A stretch of 64,000 nt of DNA from Aquatica leii. Lineage: Eukaryota > Arthropoda > Insecta > Coleoptera > Lampyridae. The position numbers and the translations under genes were made by a program. Of the stretch, positions 12,051 through 22,200 are shown piece after piece (within the stretch, counting starts at the first letter, position 1; the number at the start of each line of letters is the position of its first letter). Below the pieces are notes generated by a model. The model was not told the origin of the DNA. It did no database searches and saw only the letters and a list, made by a program, of their open reading frames with translations. The stretch is taken from positions 131,272,545-131,336,544 of the forward strand of contig CM069433.1 in the NCBI GenBank assembly GCA_035610365.1, written 5' to 3'.

Positions 12051-13046
12051 TACTGGCTATTGGTTTTTTGTTTAATAGAAGTAAACCCAAATAACAAAAT
12101 TTTCGTAAAAAGATATTTTTTAACACCATTTCTCGGGTATCAATTAGACATTTTGGCAATTTTTTTCATGCAAAACTTGTGTCAAAAATTCCTCATGAAA
12201 TCGCTATCTTATAAACTGTCACTATCATTTTTGAGGCATCAAAATAATACCATTTATAAGAAAGCTGAATGTCACTGTGATGTCAAAATCATATCACATA
12301 ACATGATTATTCCATCATTCTGTTATCAAATTTGTATTAATTAAATTATATGCTCCCATGTTGATTAATACAAATATGCACAGTATAAATAATGATCATA
12401 TTTTTTTAACTTTACTATGTTTAGTGAAGATTTAAACTTATAAAAAAACACTGTAATTACGAATTACATATTAGAATACAATATTTTAAACTTTTATATG
12501 GTAGTAGACATCGTTTTAACAAGCATTTAAAGTAATAAAAAACTGAGGTTATACATACATACATAACACGTTATATTTCATCAAAGAAAAACCGACATTC
12601 TTCGTAAGGCTTCGGTGCGTAGGAGAATGCGGCAAATTATGCTGATTAGTTTATAATACCGCCATAATAAAATTAAATTATATCTTAATAATTTTTTTTA
12701 TGTACACCATTTACCATAAAAAATTAATAATATGTTCTATGGTGAAACTTTTTTGTCTAAAATTACATCTATTTACCTTTAATAATTATTATTACTCCAC
12801 GACCTTGAACTATTATTTAATTATTTTATTATTATTATGTCTAAAATAATTTCTTTTTTTACAAATTGTCTTTTGCGTAAAATACACAATAGATTAAATG
12901 GATAACTACACATATTCCTGTCTTAGTAGTAAATAAGGTGCCTCTTCAGATTAATAATTGCCGAGAAAAATATTATGCAACGTTTGCAAAATGACCAATA
13001 TGAAAAAGTATGTATAACGCTTTCATGAATTTTGTATAAACTAAAT
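12051..13046. other. 1-kb AT-rich stretch present only in repeat copy 1
   Basis: Copy 2 joins the two flanks directly at about 61469, with two shared bases (CT) at the junction. No terminal repeats, target duplication or coding domain were seen. A short run of CATA units lies near 12555. It could be an insertion in copy 1 or a deletion in copy 2; the two-base overlap fits a deletion slightly better. Confidence 0.5.
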
Positions 13047-13330
13047 TGATGCTTTCAGCGTTTAAATTTTTGATTTGAATTTATAACAGAATGAGGCATT
13101 GACAACGTTAGTAGTGTATACAAACCACGAATCTATCTATTAGCTATGAAAATCGTACCAATAATTTTGTATCAAAATATTTTTATTAAAGTGACACTCG
13201 GATGTGAATAAATTGATACCAATGCTGATTGGGAAGGCTACTAGAATAAACCTGCTTGATTAAAATAATGCTTGTTGTGATTTAATTAAAAAATGTATAA
13301 ATATTTCCAGAATTGTACATATTAGGAGAA

Positions 13331-13947
13331 AAAAGTACTAGTGGTAATCGATAGAGAATTAAAAACTACATCAAAAACAATTGACAGAAATTGAGGGTGC
13401 TATATACAAAAATCAGTTTAGGCAATTTGAAAAATTTTAAAATAGCGCTCAATTTCTGTCAATTGAGGGTGCTATATAAAAAAATCAGTTTAGGCAATTT
13501 GAAAAATTTTAAAATAGCGCTCTCATAGAATATAAGTATAACGAATTAAAAAATCTTTTAGACTATTTAAGTACTTCTTACTTTTATCTACGAGTTTACA
13601 AAGACATATTCCAAAATTTCAAAAACACCAATTTTGTGACGATTTCTTTCTAATGTTGCATCTCTAAAGAAATTACTCTAAAATCGCAACATCGCTATCA
13701 ATTAAAAAAATTTTAAAAAATTTTTCATCTAAATTAAGCCTTCATCGAACAGTATAAGAAGATTGATGGGTTGTTATTTTAAAAAGTGCAGCATTATGTT
13801 TCCCAGCGAAAACTAAACACTGTATAAACAAAAATATTTTTAAAATATGCAGCTTTTCAATAAAAATGAGTACAGTACTGAATATTGTATACTGATATTT
13901 ATACAAAGGCACTAGAAACCGAGGCCAGAGTAATGGCGAACCCTGTA
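13331..13947 (-). repeat. Right long terminal inverted repeat
   Basis: This is the partner of 8602-9085. Copy 2 has the same arm at about 61790-62253, without the internal 60-bp duplication described at 13391-13522. From about 13520 outward the two copies are nearly identical. Confidence 0.8.
13391..13522. repeat. 60-bp tandem duplication inside the right inverted repeat
   Basis: Two units of 60 bases (13391-13450 and 13463-13522) start TTGAGGGTGCTATATA and end AATAGCGCTC. They are separated by AATTTCTGTCAA, the exact inverse of TTGACAGAAATT found just before the first unit. Copy 2 lacks both units. Confidence 0.85.
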
Positions 13948-15589
13948 TATATTTAATGTATACGGTCTTGGTCCTATGGACTAATTTTTTTTTTAACATT
14001 TTTTAGAAAATGTTAATAGAGAACACGGTGAAAACCCAAAAATTTTCATATTTTCAAACATCATGGCTGCAAAAGTCTTAATTGTATGGTAATTTGTCAT
14101 ATTTTAATACGTATAAAATTTAAATTATGATTTTTGTTAAACTTTCTTTAGTTTTCTAGTATGTAGTAGCCACTGTATAACTGTTTTATTTAAACTAAAC
14201 TAATTTACTAAAATTTATTAAAAAACACAACATTAAGACAATATAATGAAAGCCCAAACAGCAATTATTGCACATGCTTGTACTAAATGGTCTAAACGTA
14301 ATAAAAAATTAAGTTTTATCAAAACCTTTACTATCTTTAGCCTTGCTTCTTAAACCTTTTCTTGAATAGAGATAAAAATATATTTTTTTTGTAAAATAAG
14401 TGTAATTTCTATCAATAAACTAACCTCGTCCAAAAAACCGTTCCTTTCTCATCTGTCTAAAAGGCGGCCTTCAAACAGCTATGTGGGATATGCGGATTTG
14501 CTTGCTATTGCATTAGGAAAAGGTCGTAAATATTTAATTCTTTCTTTTGTATTCCAAACATGTAGCAACTTTATTTAAATATCATTAATTGCGGTAGGTG
14601 TAAGAAAATATCAAACGCTTTTGTTACAAAGTTAAATAAATACCCAAGAAAATTAATATCCACTAGGAAACGTTATTAAGCAATAAATCTATTGTTTTAT
14701 TGAAAAATATTTACATTTAGATTTATGTCGATATACTACAAAATATTGCATTATTAATTGCACAGTTATAGTATTTACGCAAAGTTATTATAATATGTAC
14801 AACTAGTAGTTGCCATAAAAGTCAATTATTGATAGTTAATGTTAAGGCATTGCAGTGATGTATTATTTGCATGATGCATTGTACAAAAAGTTATTTCATT
14901 ACAGTAGGGTTTATGCGCGTAAGTACATTTCATGCCGTGTTAACTGTACACAATAAACACCTTTAATTAAAGCATAAGATTAAACCAACGTACCAATAAG
15001 GTATAATGCATACTATTAAAGTCTTAATGTGACATAATACCACACCCTTTTAGAAATAACCCTGTTTAACGCATGCAACTCACACAATCTATTAAAAAAG
15101 AAGGTCGTTATTAAATTACGATCTTTAGTAATATGTAGTAGAATTTATAAAAACAAATACAGCTAGTGGATCTATGGCGTATGTAAATCATACTAGAATT
15201 ATATGGTAAGAAACACACAAATAGAAAATTGACCATGTAATGATTTATTAAAATAGTACGTTTAATTAAACAAATTTTACAGCTAGAAGAAAATAATTTA
15301 AAAAATAGACAATTTTAAGGCGCGACACTGATTAGGTTACGATCAAAAAGGGGGTTGGATAAACGGGTAACAACCGGAAACCAAAGAGAAGATAGTTCGA
15401 AACCGTGGTCTCGAGTGAAGTTACTGGGGGTGTGATAATTTCTATGCTCTCTCGGATTTTGCTATCGAAGAAGAACATATATTGACAAGAAAAATAGTTT
15501 GTATTTAGTAGTAACAATTAAAAAGTAAAAAATTGAGAAAATTTGGTAACTTTTTTCTACTAGTAATAATTGTTAAGTAGTTATATTAT
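13948..15589. other. Shared non-coding stretch, about 98-99% identical to 62254-63885
   Basis: This is AT-rich and near identical between copies. A 59-base candidate exon at 14464-14522 is listed separately. The frame at 15332-15517 and its counterpart at 63653-63838 lie on opposite strands and have no recognisable domain. No RNA gene or complete transposon was seen. Confidence 0.5.
14464..14522 (+). other. Candidate small coding exon of an unknown gene (copy 1)
   Basis: A pyrimidine-rich tract and AG precede 14464, and GT follows 14522. The frame reads RPSNSYVGYADLLAIALGK. Between copies this stretch shows two differences (CGG/CGT and AGC/AGT), both silent in this frame. That is weak evidence for coding constraint. 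The donor is poor (GTCGTA). The protein is not recognised, and chance is a real alternative. Confidence 0.3.
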
Positions 15590-15637
15590 ACAATCAGGTA
15601 GGAAAGGCAAAAAACTCACACTTAGTAGATTTTTACA

Positions 15638-15680
15638 GGCGACGTTTCGTGGCGTTATTGTGTGAACTTCATCATGGCCA
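15638..15680 (-). other. Hammerhead-ribozyme-like core in a Penelope terminal repeat
   Basis: On the minus strand TGATGA is followed after about 20 bases by CGAAACGTC. These resemble the two conserved boxes of hammerhead ribozymes (CUGANGA and GAAA), which are known from Penelope-like terminal repeats. The first box reads ATGATGA instead of CTGATGA, so an active ribozyme is doubtful. Folding was not computed. Confidence 0.35.
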
Positions 15681-17464
15681 CTATTTATTGAAGAACCAAA
15701 TTTGTTGCACTGGTTTTCGTGTAACAAAAAAAAGTAAGCGACGGCTAACACAGTTCTTCACGTAGATTGAGTCGCAGGCTTCGTGATGCTAGGCTATAAA
15801 TTAAATCTAAAAAGACGCCAAAACGATGAAAGACTAAATTAGGGAGACATCGTTTAAATCTACCCGAGCAAAATATATATTTATTTTATCACAGGCAGTA
15901 GTTGCAAAGAAGACGAAGAAGGTACATAGTAGGTATAATTATATAGATTTTCCAAACGCTAATACATGGTTCGGACAAAATATAGATTACGCTCTATACT
16001 GGGCAACACGTCGTACAGTAAAATGACACAGTCGGTCTAACTTTTACATTCAAAAAAGGAATGACTTTATATTCGTAAATTCAAAATCACAAAAATATAT
16101 AAAACACGAGGACTTAGAAACTCAACACATACCGCATACGACTTTGTGACGCACAAAATGATCTTATATTTAATTGTGTGGACAACCTAACATGTACGTA
16201 CGGACATTCTAACAATCGACATGACCAACGAATTAGTACTCATAAAAAATAGAAATTGTAATACTTACAGTTATATTTTATTCAGTAGGGGATTAGCTAA
16301 CGTACATACGGCGTTATCACAAGTAAATTCCGTTTTTAAATCATACAATCCTTGAAGATAGCGAATCCTCAGTGTTTCCCCTAGACTTAATGTAGTAATT
16401 GATGGTTAAAGTTCCTTCCAAAAAAAATCGCAATCGTAAAACCCTCCAACCCCTTGACGGTGTGAATGGTTAAATTACAGCAACATCATGAAAACTTTCC
16501 AATTATATCAGCTCCACAAATAAGGGACACAGGTGGCGACCCGCTAAAGAATCAATTTAAACCCTCAATACAAAAAAAAGTTATATAACCACATACCCCA
16601 AATAAACTTTCAGTCATACACGAAATCCGTTAGCATATTCAGGTGGAATCGCGTAAAACAACTTAATGATGAAAGCCTGGCCCGTGTGTTGCACAAAACG
16701 TTACCGGAAGAATAATTAAATTGTGGTTTCAAACATTTGACAGTCAACCACTCGAAATTTTTAATATACCGTATTTTTAACATAACAAATTTTCCCCCAG
16801 CAACATAAAAACCTGGGAAGTGGACACTACCTAAAAACAAGAATAGAAATTTAGGCATACGCCAAGGACAGAACCTTGAATTCCAAAACCAACCTAAATA
16901 CAATAACACCCAACCCAAGAAAAAACGTAAATGAAAGAGGTTTTCCCAATTTGCTAAGCATTATCAACCAGATGTGTCCAAAAGTCGCATGAAGCGGAAT
17001 GATACTCCAAAGAACCAAAAACTGTAATACAATACAAAGCAAACTAAGAGAAAAAAAACTATAAGAAAAAAAGAAGTTCAGACCACGGTCAAGGACAACG
17101 CTCTAAAATCCCATGAAACCCCAACCCAGAGATAGCAAGCACATTGAATTTAACATGGCAGATTATAGGTACATATTAAAATATATTGTAACGTCTAACT
17201 ATAATTAACTTATTAGGTGCACACTTACATAAAAAACGGGCCCAAGATGAGCTGTCCGATGAACTAGTCACAAAATTAAAATTTAATAAATAAACAAACA
17301 ATGACTTTAACAGTTAGTGTTGACATAAAATATAATAAATTACAAACCGAAAACATCTACACAGACAAATATAATCTAACTAAGTTTATTACAGAAAATG
17401 TTTCCTCTTATCACAGGTATCAATTATGCATTGGTGTAATCCAATTAATCTCAATCACATTTTA

Positions 17465-18131
17465 GAGAATAAATTTTGGTAAATGCTGCTTAAATTATTG
17501 GTATCATTATTGTTGTGTTTAATGATAAAAATCATTTCGGCTATCAAGCGTTTATTGAAAGATTGTTCCACGTCTAAGATTGTAGTGTTAGAAAAATCAA
17601 AATTGTGACCTGTGTTAATGTGATGTACCGCAATCGCTAAATCTAGTTTTTTGTTTTTATAGTTGTGCAGGTGATTTTTCAGACGATTTTTTTTATTTTG
17701 TCTGTCCTATGTAGCATTTGTGGCAATCGTTGCAATCGATTTTGTACACGACGTTATGTACTTTAAGATTACTAGTTTGATCTTTTATTTTTGTATATAG
17801 TGTTTATATTATATGTATGTATGTCTGTTTTTTTAAGAATAGGTATTAGTCTTTAAGATAACCCAGTTACATTAATGATTTTTCTGTATGTAAAGTTAGT
17901 AGTTAGGTTAGACGGGCTTAGAGGGCGAATTGTTAGTTTTAGATAATAGTTTACGTATAACTTTGCTAGGGTAATTGTTGCGTTTTAATGTTTTTTAGGG
18001 TCGTTAAGTTTTTTTTTCTTGAAATTGTGTACTACTATTAAACTCACAATCTCATTTTTCATAGAATTATTTATATTAATTTTGTGGTGATGTAGATGGC
18101 TAGATAGATAGTTGATAGTTCTATTAGAATC
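17465..18131 (-). pseudogene. Penelope-like polyprotein C-terminus with GIY-YIG endonuclease
   Basis: Reading down from the gap, the minus strand gives INVTGLS, RLIPILKKTD and NINTIYKNKRSN, typical of the linker before the nuclease. Then come VVYKIDCNDCHKCYIGQTK, the CxxC-containing start of a Penelope GIY-YIG domain, and LAIAVHHINTGHNFDF and DVEQSFNKRLIAEMIF. The domain order fits Penelope, where a GIY-YIG nuclease follows the reverse transcriptase. Several single-base shifts and stops break the frame, which is why no long open frame appears. Catalytic Tyr and His positions are visible, but the copy is not functional as assembled. Confidence 0.75.
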
Positions 18132-18231
18132 NNNNNNNNNNNNNNNNNNNNNNNNNNNNNNNNNNNNNNNNNNNNNNNNNNNNNNNNNNNNNNNNNNNNN
18201 NNNNNNNNNNNNNNNNNNNNNNNNNNNNNNN
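18132..18231. other. Assembly gap, 100 N
   Basis: Exactly 100 Ns, a conventional placeholder for a gap of unknown length. It cuts the Penelope-like element and lies about 0.9 kb upstream of the first recognised Ir25a exon. Missing sequence could include Ir25a exon 1. Confidence 0.99.
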
Positions 18232-19099
18232 TTAAGCAGCAATAACATTTTCAAAGGCCTAGGTTGGGACTCTGTGGTCGTAACCATATACATAGTAACT
18301 TGTATGTTATGGTTTTTACACAGTAAATGTAAATAACATCGTAGATATGATATGTAAATTTAGTAAAAACTCAGATTTAAAAAAAAAATTACTTATGTGG
18401 TTATTGGAATGGACGATTCAATTAATCGTCTGCAAGAACAATCGTTATTTTTACATGTTAAATACAAATTAGAAATTCTTATCCACAACTGTTTATTATT
18501 TTTTAAAATTCTCTAAACAATCGAAACCGACCAAGAAGTAGACAGAACAAAAATAAATTATTTTTTACAAAGAAGAACTAGGTCACTTTGGATTTACTGC
18601 AGGTGTGCATAACTTTGATGTGTTATTCTTGGCTCACGTATCTAAAGCTTCTGGATTTTTTTTGTATTAGAACGAATTTTGGTTTAAACTATGATAAAGT
18701 TTTACACAATGTAATGTAATAGCTTAAAGAGTTTCCACGACAGGAGTCTATACTAATATAAGAATGTCTTCAGGCATAAAAATTCGAAGAACTCTAAAGA
18801 ATTAGTATAGTGACTTGTCTGAGGTTCTTTGAAATCTTTCACGCCCTTATGAAAGTGAAGACGAAACGTTGACAACTTCAGTTACAACATTAACATAGTC
18901 CAAAACCGGAAGATGTTCTTATTCCAGTGTACACAAAATTTTTATAATTCAGTCTAAGTTCTAAAAAATATTTTTTAAATTTTTTTAAAGCTTTGCTTAT
19001 ATTTGAGTTGTTTATGTTCTGGTTTCTTGTTTTTTAATATATCATCAGTTTATATTTTATAAACACGCAGGTTGATTAAACTTAAACAAACCTTTTTAG
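18232..19099. other. Stretch between the gap and the first recognised Ir25a exon
   Basis: No coding segment with a signal peptide joining to the exon at 19100 was found, nor any transposon domain. It probably contains the intron that precedes that exon. Confidence 0.5.
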
Positions 19100-19254
19100 T
19101 GTATGTCAACGAAGAAGGAAATACTGTTGCAGAAAAAATCTGTTGAAGTTTACTTTGTTATATCACTAACAAAATACAAAACTTGGAATAAAAGTCGACG
19201 TTCAAAGAGCTGCTGGTAATCGTACCGATCTCCCAAGGGCTTGCTGGCCTGCAA
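19100..19254 (+). CDS. Ir25a: Ir25a exon: start of the amino-terminal domain
   Basis: The acceptor is CTTTTTAG and the donor GTATGC. It reads VNEEGNTVAEK, then VEVYFVISLTKYK, then VDVQRAAGNRTDLP in successive frames. An extra A in the run 19133-19138 explains the first shift. It aligns with the early amino-terminal domain of insect Ir25a. Confidence 0.7.
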
Positions 19255-22200
19255 GTATGCGTTTTAAATTTAAGTAGTTATATTAGTAATTATACAATAA
19301 TTAATATTTAGTGTGCCAAAACGTACTCCAGAAGTATGATAAAAGCAAAAACGTTTCCTCATTTAATCTTGGATACAACGATGACTGGAATGGCTTCTTA
19401 AAGCAGTCAAAGTTTACACTTCTTAAAGACATTAAGTATTCCTACTATTAGTTGGATCTTTTGGACAAGACGGGGATTTGAGACAATGGAGATTTTTATT
19501 CGAGGATCAGAAAAATACTTGGTTCAAGTTATGCCACCAGCTGATTTAATACCAGAAATAATAAGAACTATCGTGTTGAACCCAGAATATATCAAATGCG
19601 GCTATATACTATTTTGACAACACTTTCGGTAATGCGTTATTTAGTGTATTTTTAATTTATTCTTTTTTATTGCCAGTAATAGATCACAAATATAAATCTT
19701 TTTGCTGCAAAATATTGCTACATCGGGTCACGTTTGTTGCTCCTATACATGCAACTAACATAAAAGAGCAATTAGAAAAATTACGACGTTTGGATATTTT
19801 AAATTATTTTATACTTGGCACTTGGAAAATATAAAACGCGTTTTGGATGCAGCAGACGGGTTAGATTATTTTACCAGAAAATTTGCTTTGCAGCACGTAA
19901 TTACTCAGGATAAAGCGCGAATTAAAGTATGTAACTTCATCGTAATGCCACTATTATTTATGTAAAACCAGCAATCGACAACCAGTATCAAGATCGACTT
20001 CAGGATTCTTACGCACTGCTTATCAACTTCAAACGCGGAACCTGAAATTTCAGCAGCTTTCTACTTTGACTTGGCATTTCGGGCTTTTAGTAGCGACAAA
20101 GTAAGTAATTATAAGTTTATACAAACAGAATAAAGTAATCTGTTTTATTTTCAGAGATATGATTGCAGATGGTGCTTGGCCGAAAAATATGTCTTACCAT
20201 TCTCGTGTGATGACTACGACGAAAAAAATACTCCCCCCGCGTCATGCGTTTAAATTTGAGAAAATACTTCACTCAAGTAAGTGTTCAATTATGCTTACAT
20301 TTTCTGAATCTCTTTTTCATACGAGAGATTTATTTATTGCTCAAATACTATAGGCCCAGGTTGCACAAAGCAAACTCAAAAATTTAGCAAGTGATTATTT
20401 CTGAAATCAAGTTGTTACCTAATTGAATCTGCTCACCAATAAACGTGGTTTCATTAGGGATATGTAGCAAATTGTTTTGAAAAATAATCGGTTGTTACAT
20501 TTTGATTTGCTTTTAGCAACCCTGTACCTCATTGTCTCTTGTATTTTTCTTGAGATACCTATGATTACGCATTTTCTCAGAGTGTCAAACCTCAAAAACT
20601 TTCTAAAAAATTTTTGATGATTTGACCTGAGTTTAAATTCTTGTTATGCAACATTAGTTATTATACTTTTTGCTATGGTTTTATTCCTTTTTACAAATCT
20701 TTGTATATTTTTTATATTTTATTTAAGGTAAAGTTTCAAAGTGAACGTCCAAAAACAATATCGTAAACTGCTGCTCTTTAGACATTAGTCTTCTTTATTG
20801 GAATTTCATGTTAACGTACTGCAACTTATTGTATAAGTTTTAAATTAATAGAAACAGGACTAGGTAAAATATAAAAAAAAACCGCGCAGGTTACAGCAGC
20901 ATTTGGCTTCAGAATTAACCGAGACTTCTTAGTAGACTTTTCTCCTATGAAAGTAGTTGTCACAAGTCGACACACTAGCTTTATTTCTTTTTGAAAAACG
21001 TCTTCATTTGTAAAAACTCCTAAGATGAATGAATTCTACTTCGTACAACTAGGAACTTTAAGTTTGTGCCATCTATGATATGGTAAGCACAATCATCGCA
21101 ACGTGTAGTGCCATTATTAATAATTAAAAAATCATTTGTCAACACTACCATATCAAAAAAATTACCGTTTATATATCTAACTTCTTTAAGAACAAGTAAT
21201 AGTTACAGTTATTAGGAAGCAAAACCATATACAAATAGTGGGTAAAATGGAAAATTGTCTAAAAGTTTAGAGCAAATAAAAATAAAACGAATAATAGCAA
21301 TAAAAAGTCGTTACCCATTTGTTTTACAGTCTATTATAAGTTTATTAATTGTGCAATTTAGGCTGTATTTTTTTTTTTAATTATAGAGCTTGATCAAAGC
21401 TGAACATTTTCAGCAAAAATGGCCTAGGTTAATAAAAAAAAGGCTTACTATGACAGCTCCAGAAGCAAAATTTTAATAAAACATATTAGCGATTCTTTAG
21501 AATAAATCTGTGCACGCCACTAGACTGAGCACCCCTCAAACCGCGCCTGTACCAAATTTTATCGAAAAATTTTTAAGTAATAACGATTTTGTAGAAAAAT
21601 TAAAAATGTACACTAGGTACTACTTTATTTTCAAAAATTCATAGTTGGCTATGGAAAATAATTGAAGTGTTAATAATGTCAAACAAATAAAGTATAAATC
21701 CATATTAGAACTTATTTGTACTTAATACAAATTACATTATTAATCATTGTCAAAATCGGTGTAATTTAGAGGAAGTTCAGATAACAAGATAGGAAACCAC
21801 CAAACCACTGGCCAAGACTTTACTACCACACTGGCTAATCTCAAGATCTTGGGTGTCTCTGTAAAAAAGTGCCACAAGGTTTCATACACAATTGCTTAGC
21901 ATATATTTCTTCTCACGCTTTATTATTGTTTGATTTGCGTGACATCAGAGGAATTTGTAGTATCCAGCAAGTGCATACATGTTTTTGTGTGACAGTATGT
22001 ATACAGTACAGGGTTACGCACATAATACCATCTATTTTACGTGATGCAATCTTCTCAAACCACGTTGTTGATATTCATTTTGGTGTTATCAAATGTCTCA
22101 CACCAATAGCACTAAACAACGGTGAATATTATGATTATGGTTTGTTGAAAGTAAGGCTTGACTGTTCTGCCTTTTCTAGAAACTATAGGTTTGTTGTCTG

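Larger units (their letters stand above)
8602..13947 (-). mobile_element. Mariner-like element with very long terminal inverted repeats (copy 1)
   Basis: The ends read TACAGGGTTCGCCATTA at 8602 and its reverse complement ending at 13947. Each is flanked by TA, as expected for the Tc1/mariner group. The inverted similarity runs inward for about 480 bases on the left (8602-9085) and about 615 on the right (13331-13947), with indels. A minus-strand transposase remnant with a DUF4817-type helix-turn-helix starts just inside the left repeat. A piggyBac (10079-11989) is nested next to the transposase start, and a further 1 kb (12051-13046) is absent from copy 2. The repeats are far longer than the roughly 30 bp of classical mariners. 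Confidence 0.75.
3178..15693. repeat. Large direct repeat, copy 1 (pairs with 52278-64000)
   Basis: This stretch matches 52278-64000 in the same orientation. The offset is about 49.1 kb over the LZTS exons and about 48.3 kb beyond 13.7 kb, owing to indels. Identity by eye is about 98-99% over 3.2-6.5 kb and over 13.5-15.7 kb. It falls to roughly 88-93% over 7.0-13.4 kb, where transposons are nested. The main copy-1-specific stretch is 12051-13046. The main copy-2-specific stretches are about 90 bases near 55.74 kb and 150 bases near 61.2 kb. The match may begin further left, because pogo-like sequence precedes both copies, and it does not end within the window. Confidence 0.9.
15590..18131 (-). 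mobile_element. Penelope-like retroelement, 3' part, cut by an assembly gap
   Basis: The minus strand carries the end of a Penelope-type polyprotein (17460-18131), with the GIY-YIG endonuclease at about 17465-17765. The distal end near 15590-15690 has the GACGTTTCG sequence typical of Penelope terminal repeats, and both repeat copies share it (63890-64000). The reverse transcriptase should lie at higher coordinates. It is either inside the 100-N gap or lost, because 18232 onward shows no such domain. The segment 15700-17450 has no recognisable coding sequence; the frames at 16610-16918 and 16851-17042 match nothing I know. Confidence 0.65.

Noticed and set aside
16610..17042. Overlapping minus-strand frames rich in Leu, Phe and Trp
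   Set aside because: Composition is hydrophobic and matches no known domain; they lie inside the presumed Penelope-like element without fitting its proteins.
18132..18336. Open frames across the N block on both strands
   Set aside because: They exist only because Ns are read through as unknown residues; no real coding evidence.
19927..19932. GTATGT in the Ir25a exon as a splice donor
   Set aside because: Homology resumes 17 bases later, far too short for an intron; a frameshift explains the break better.
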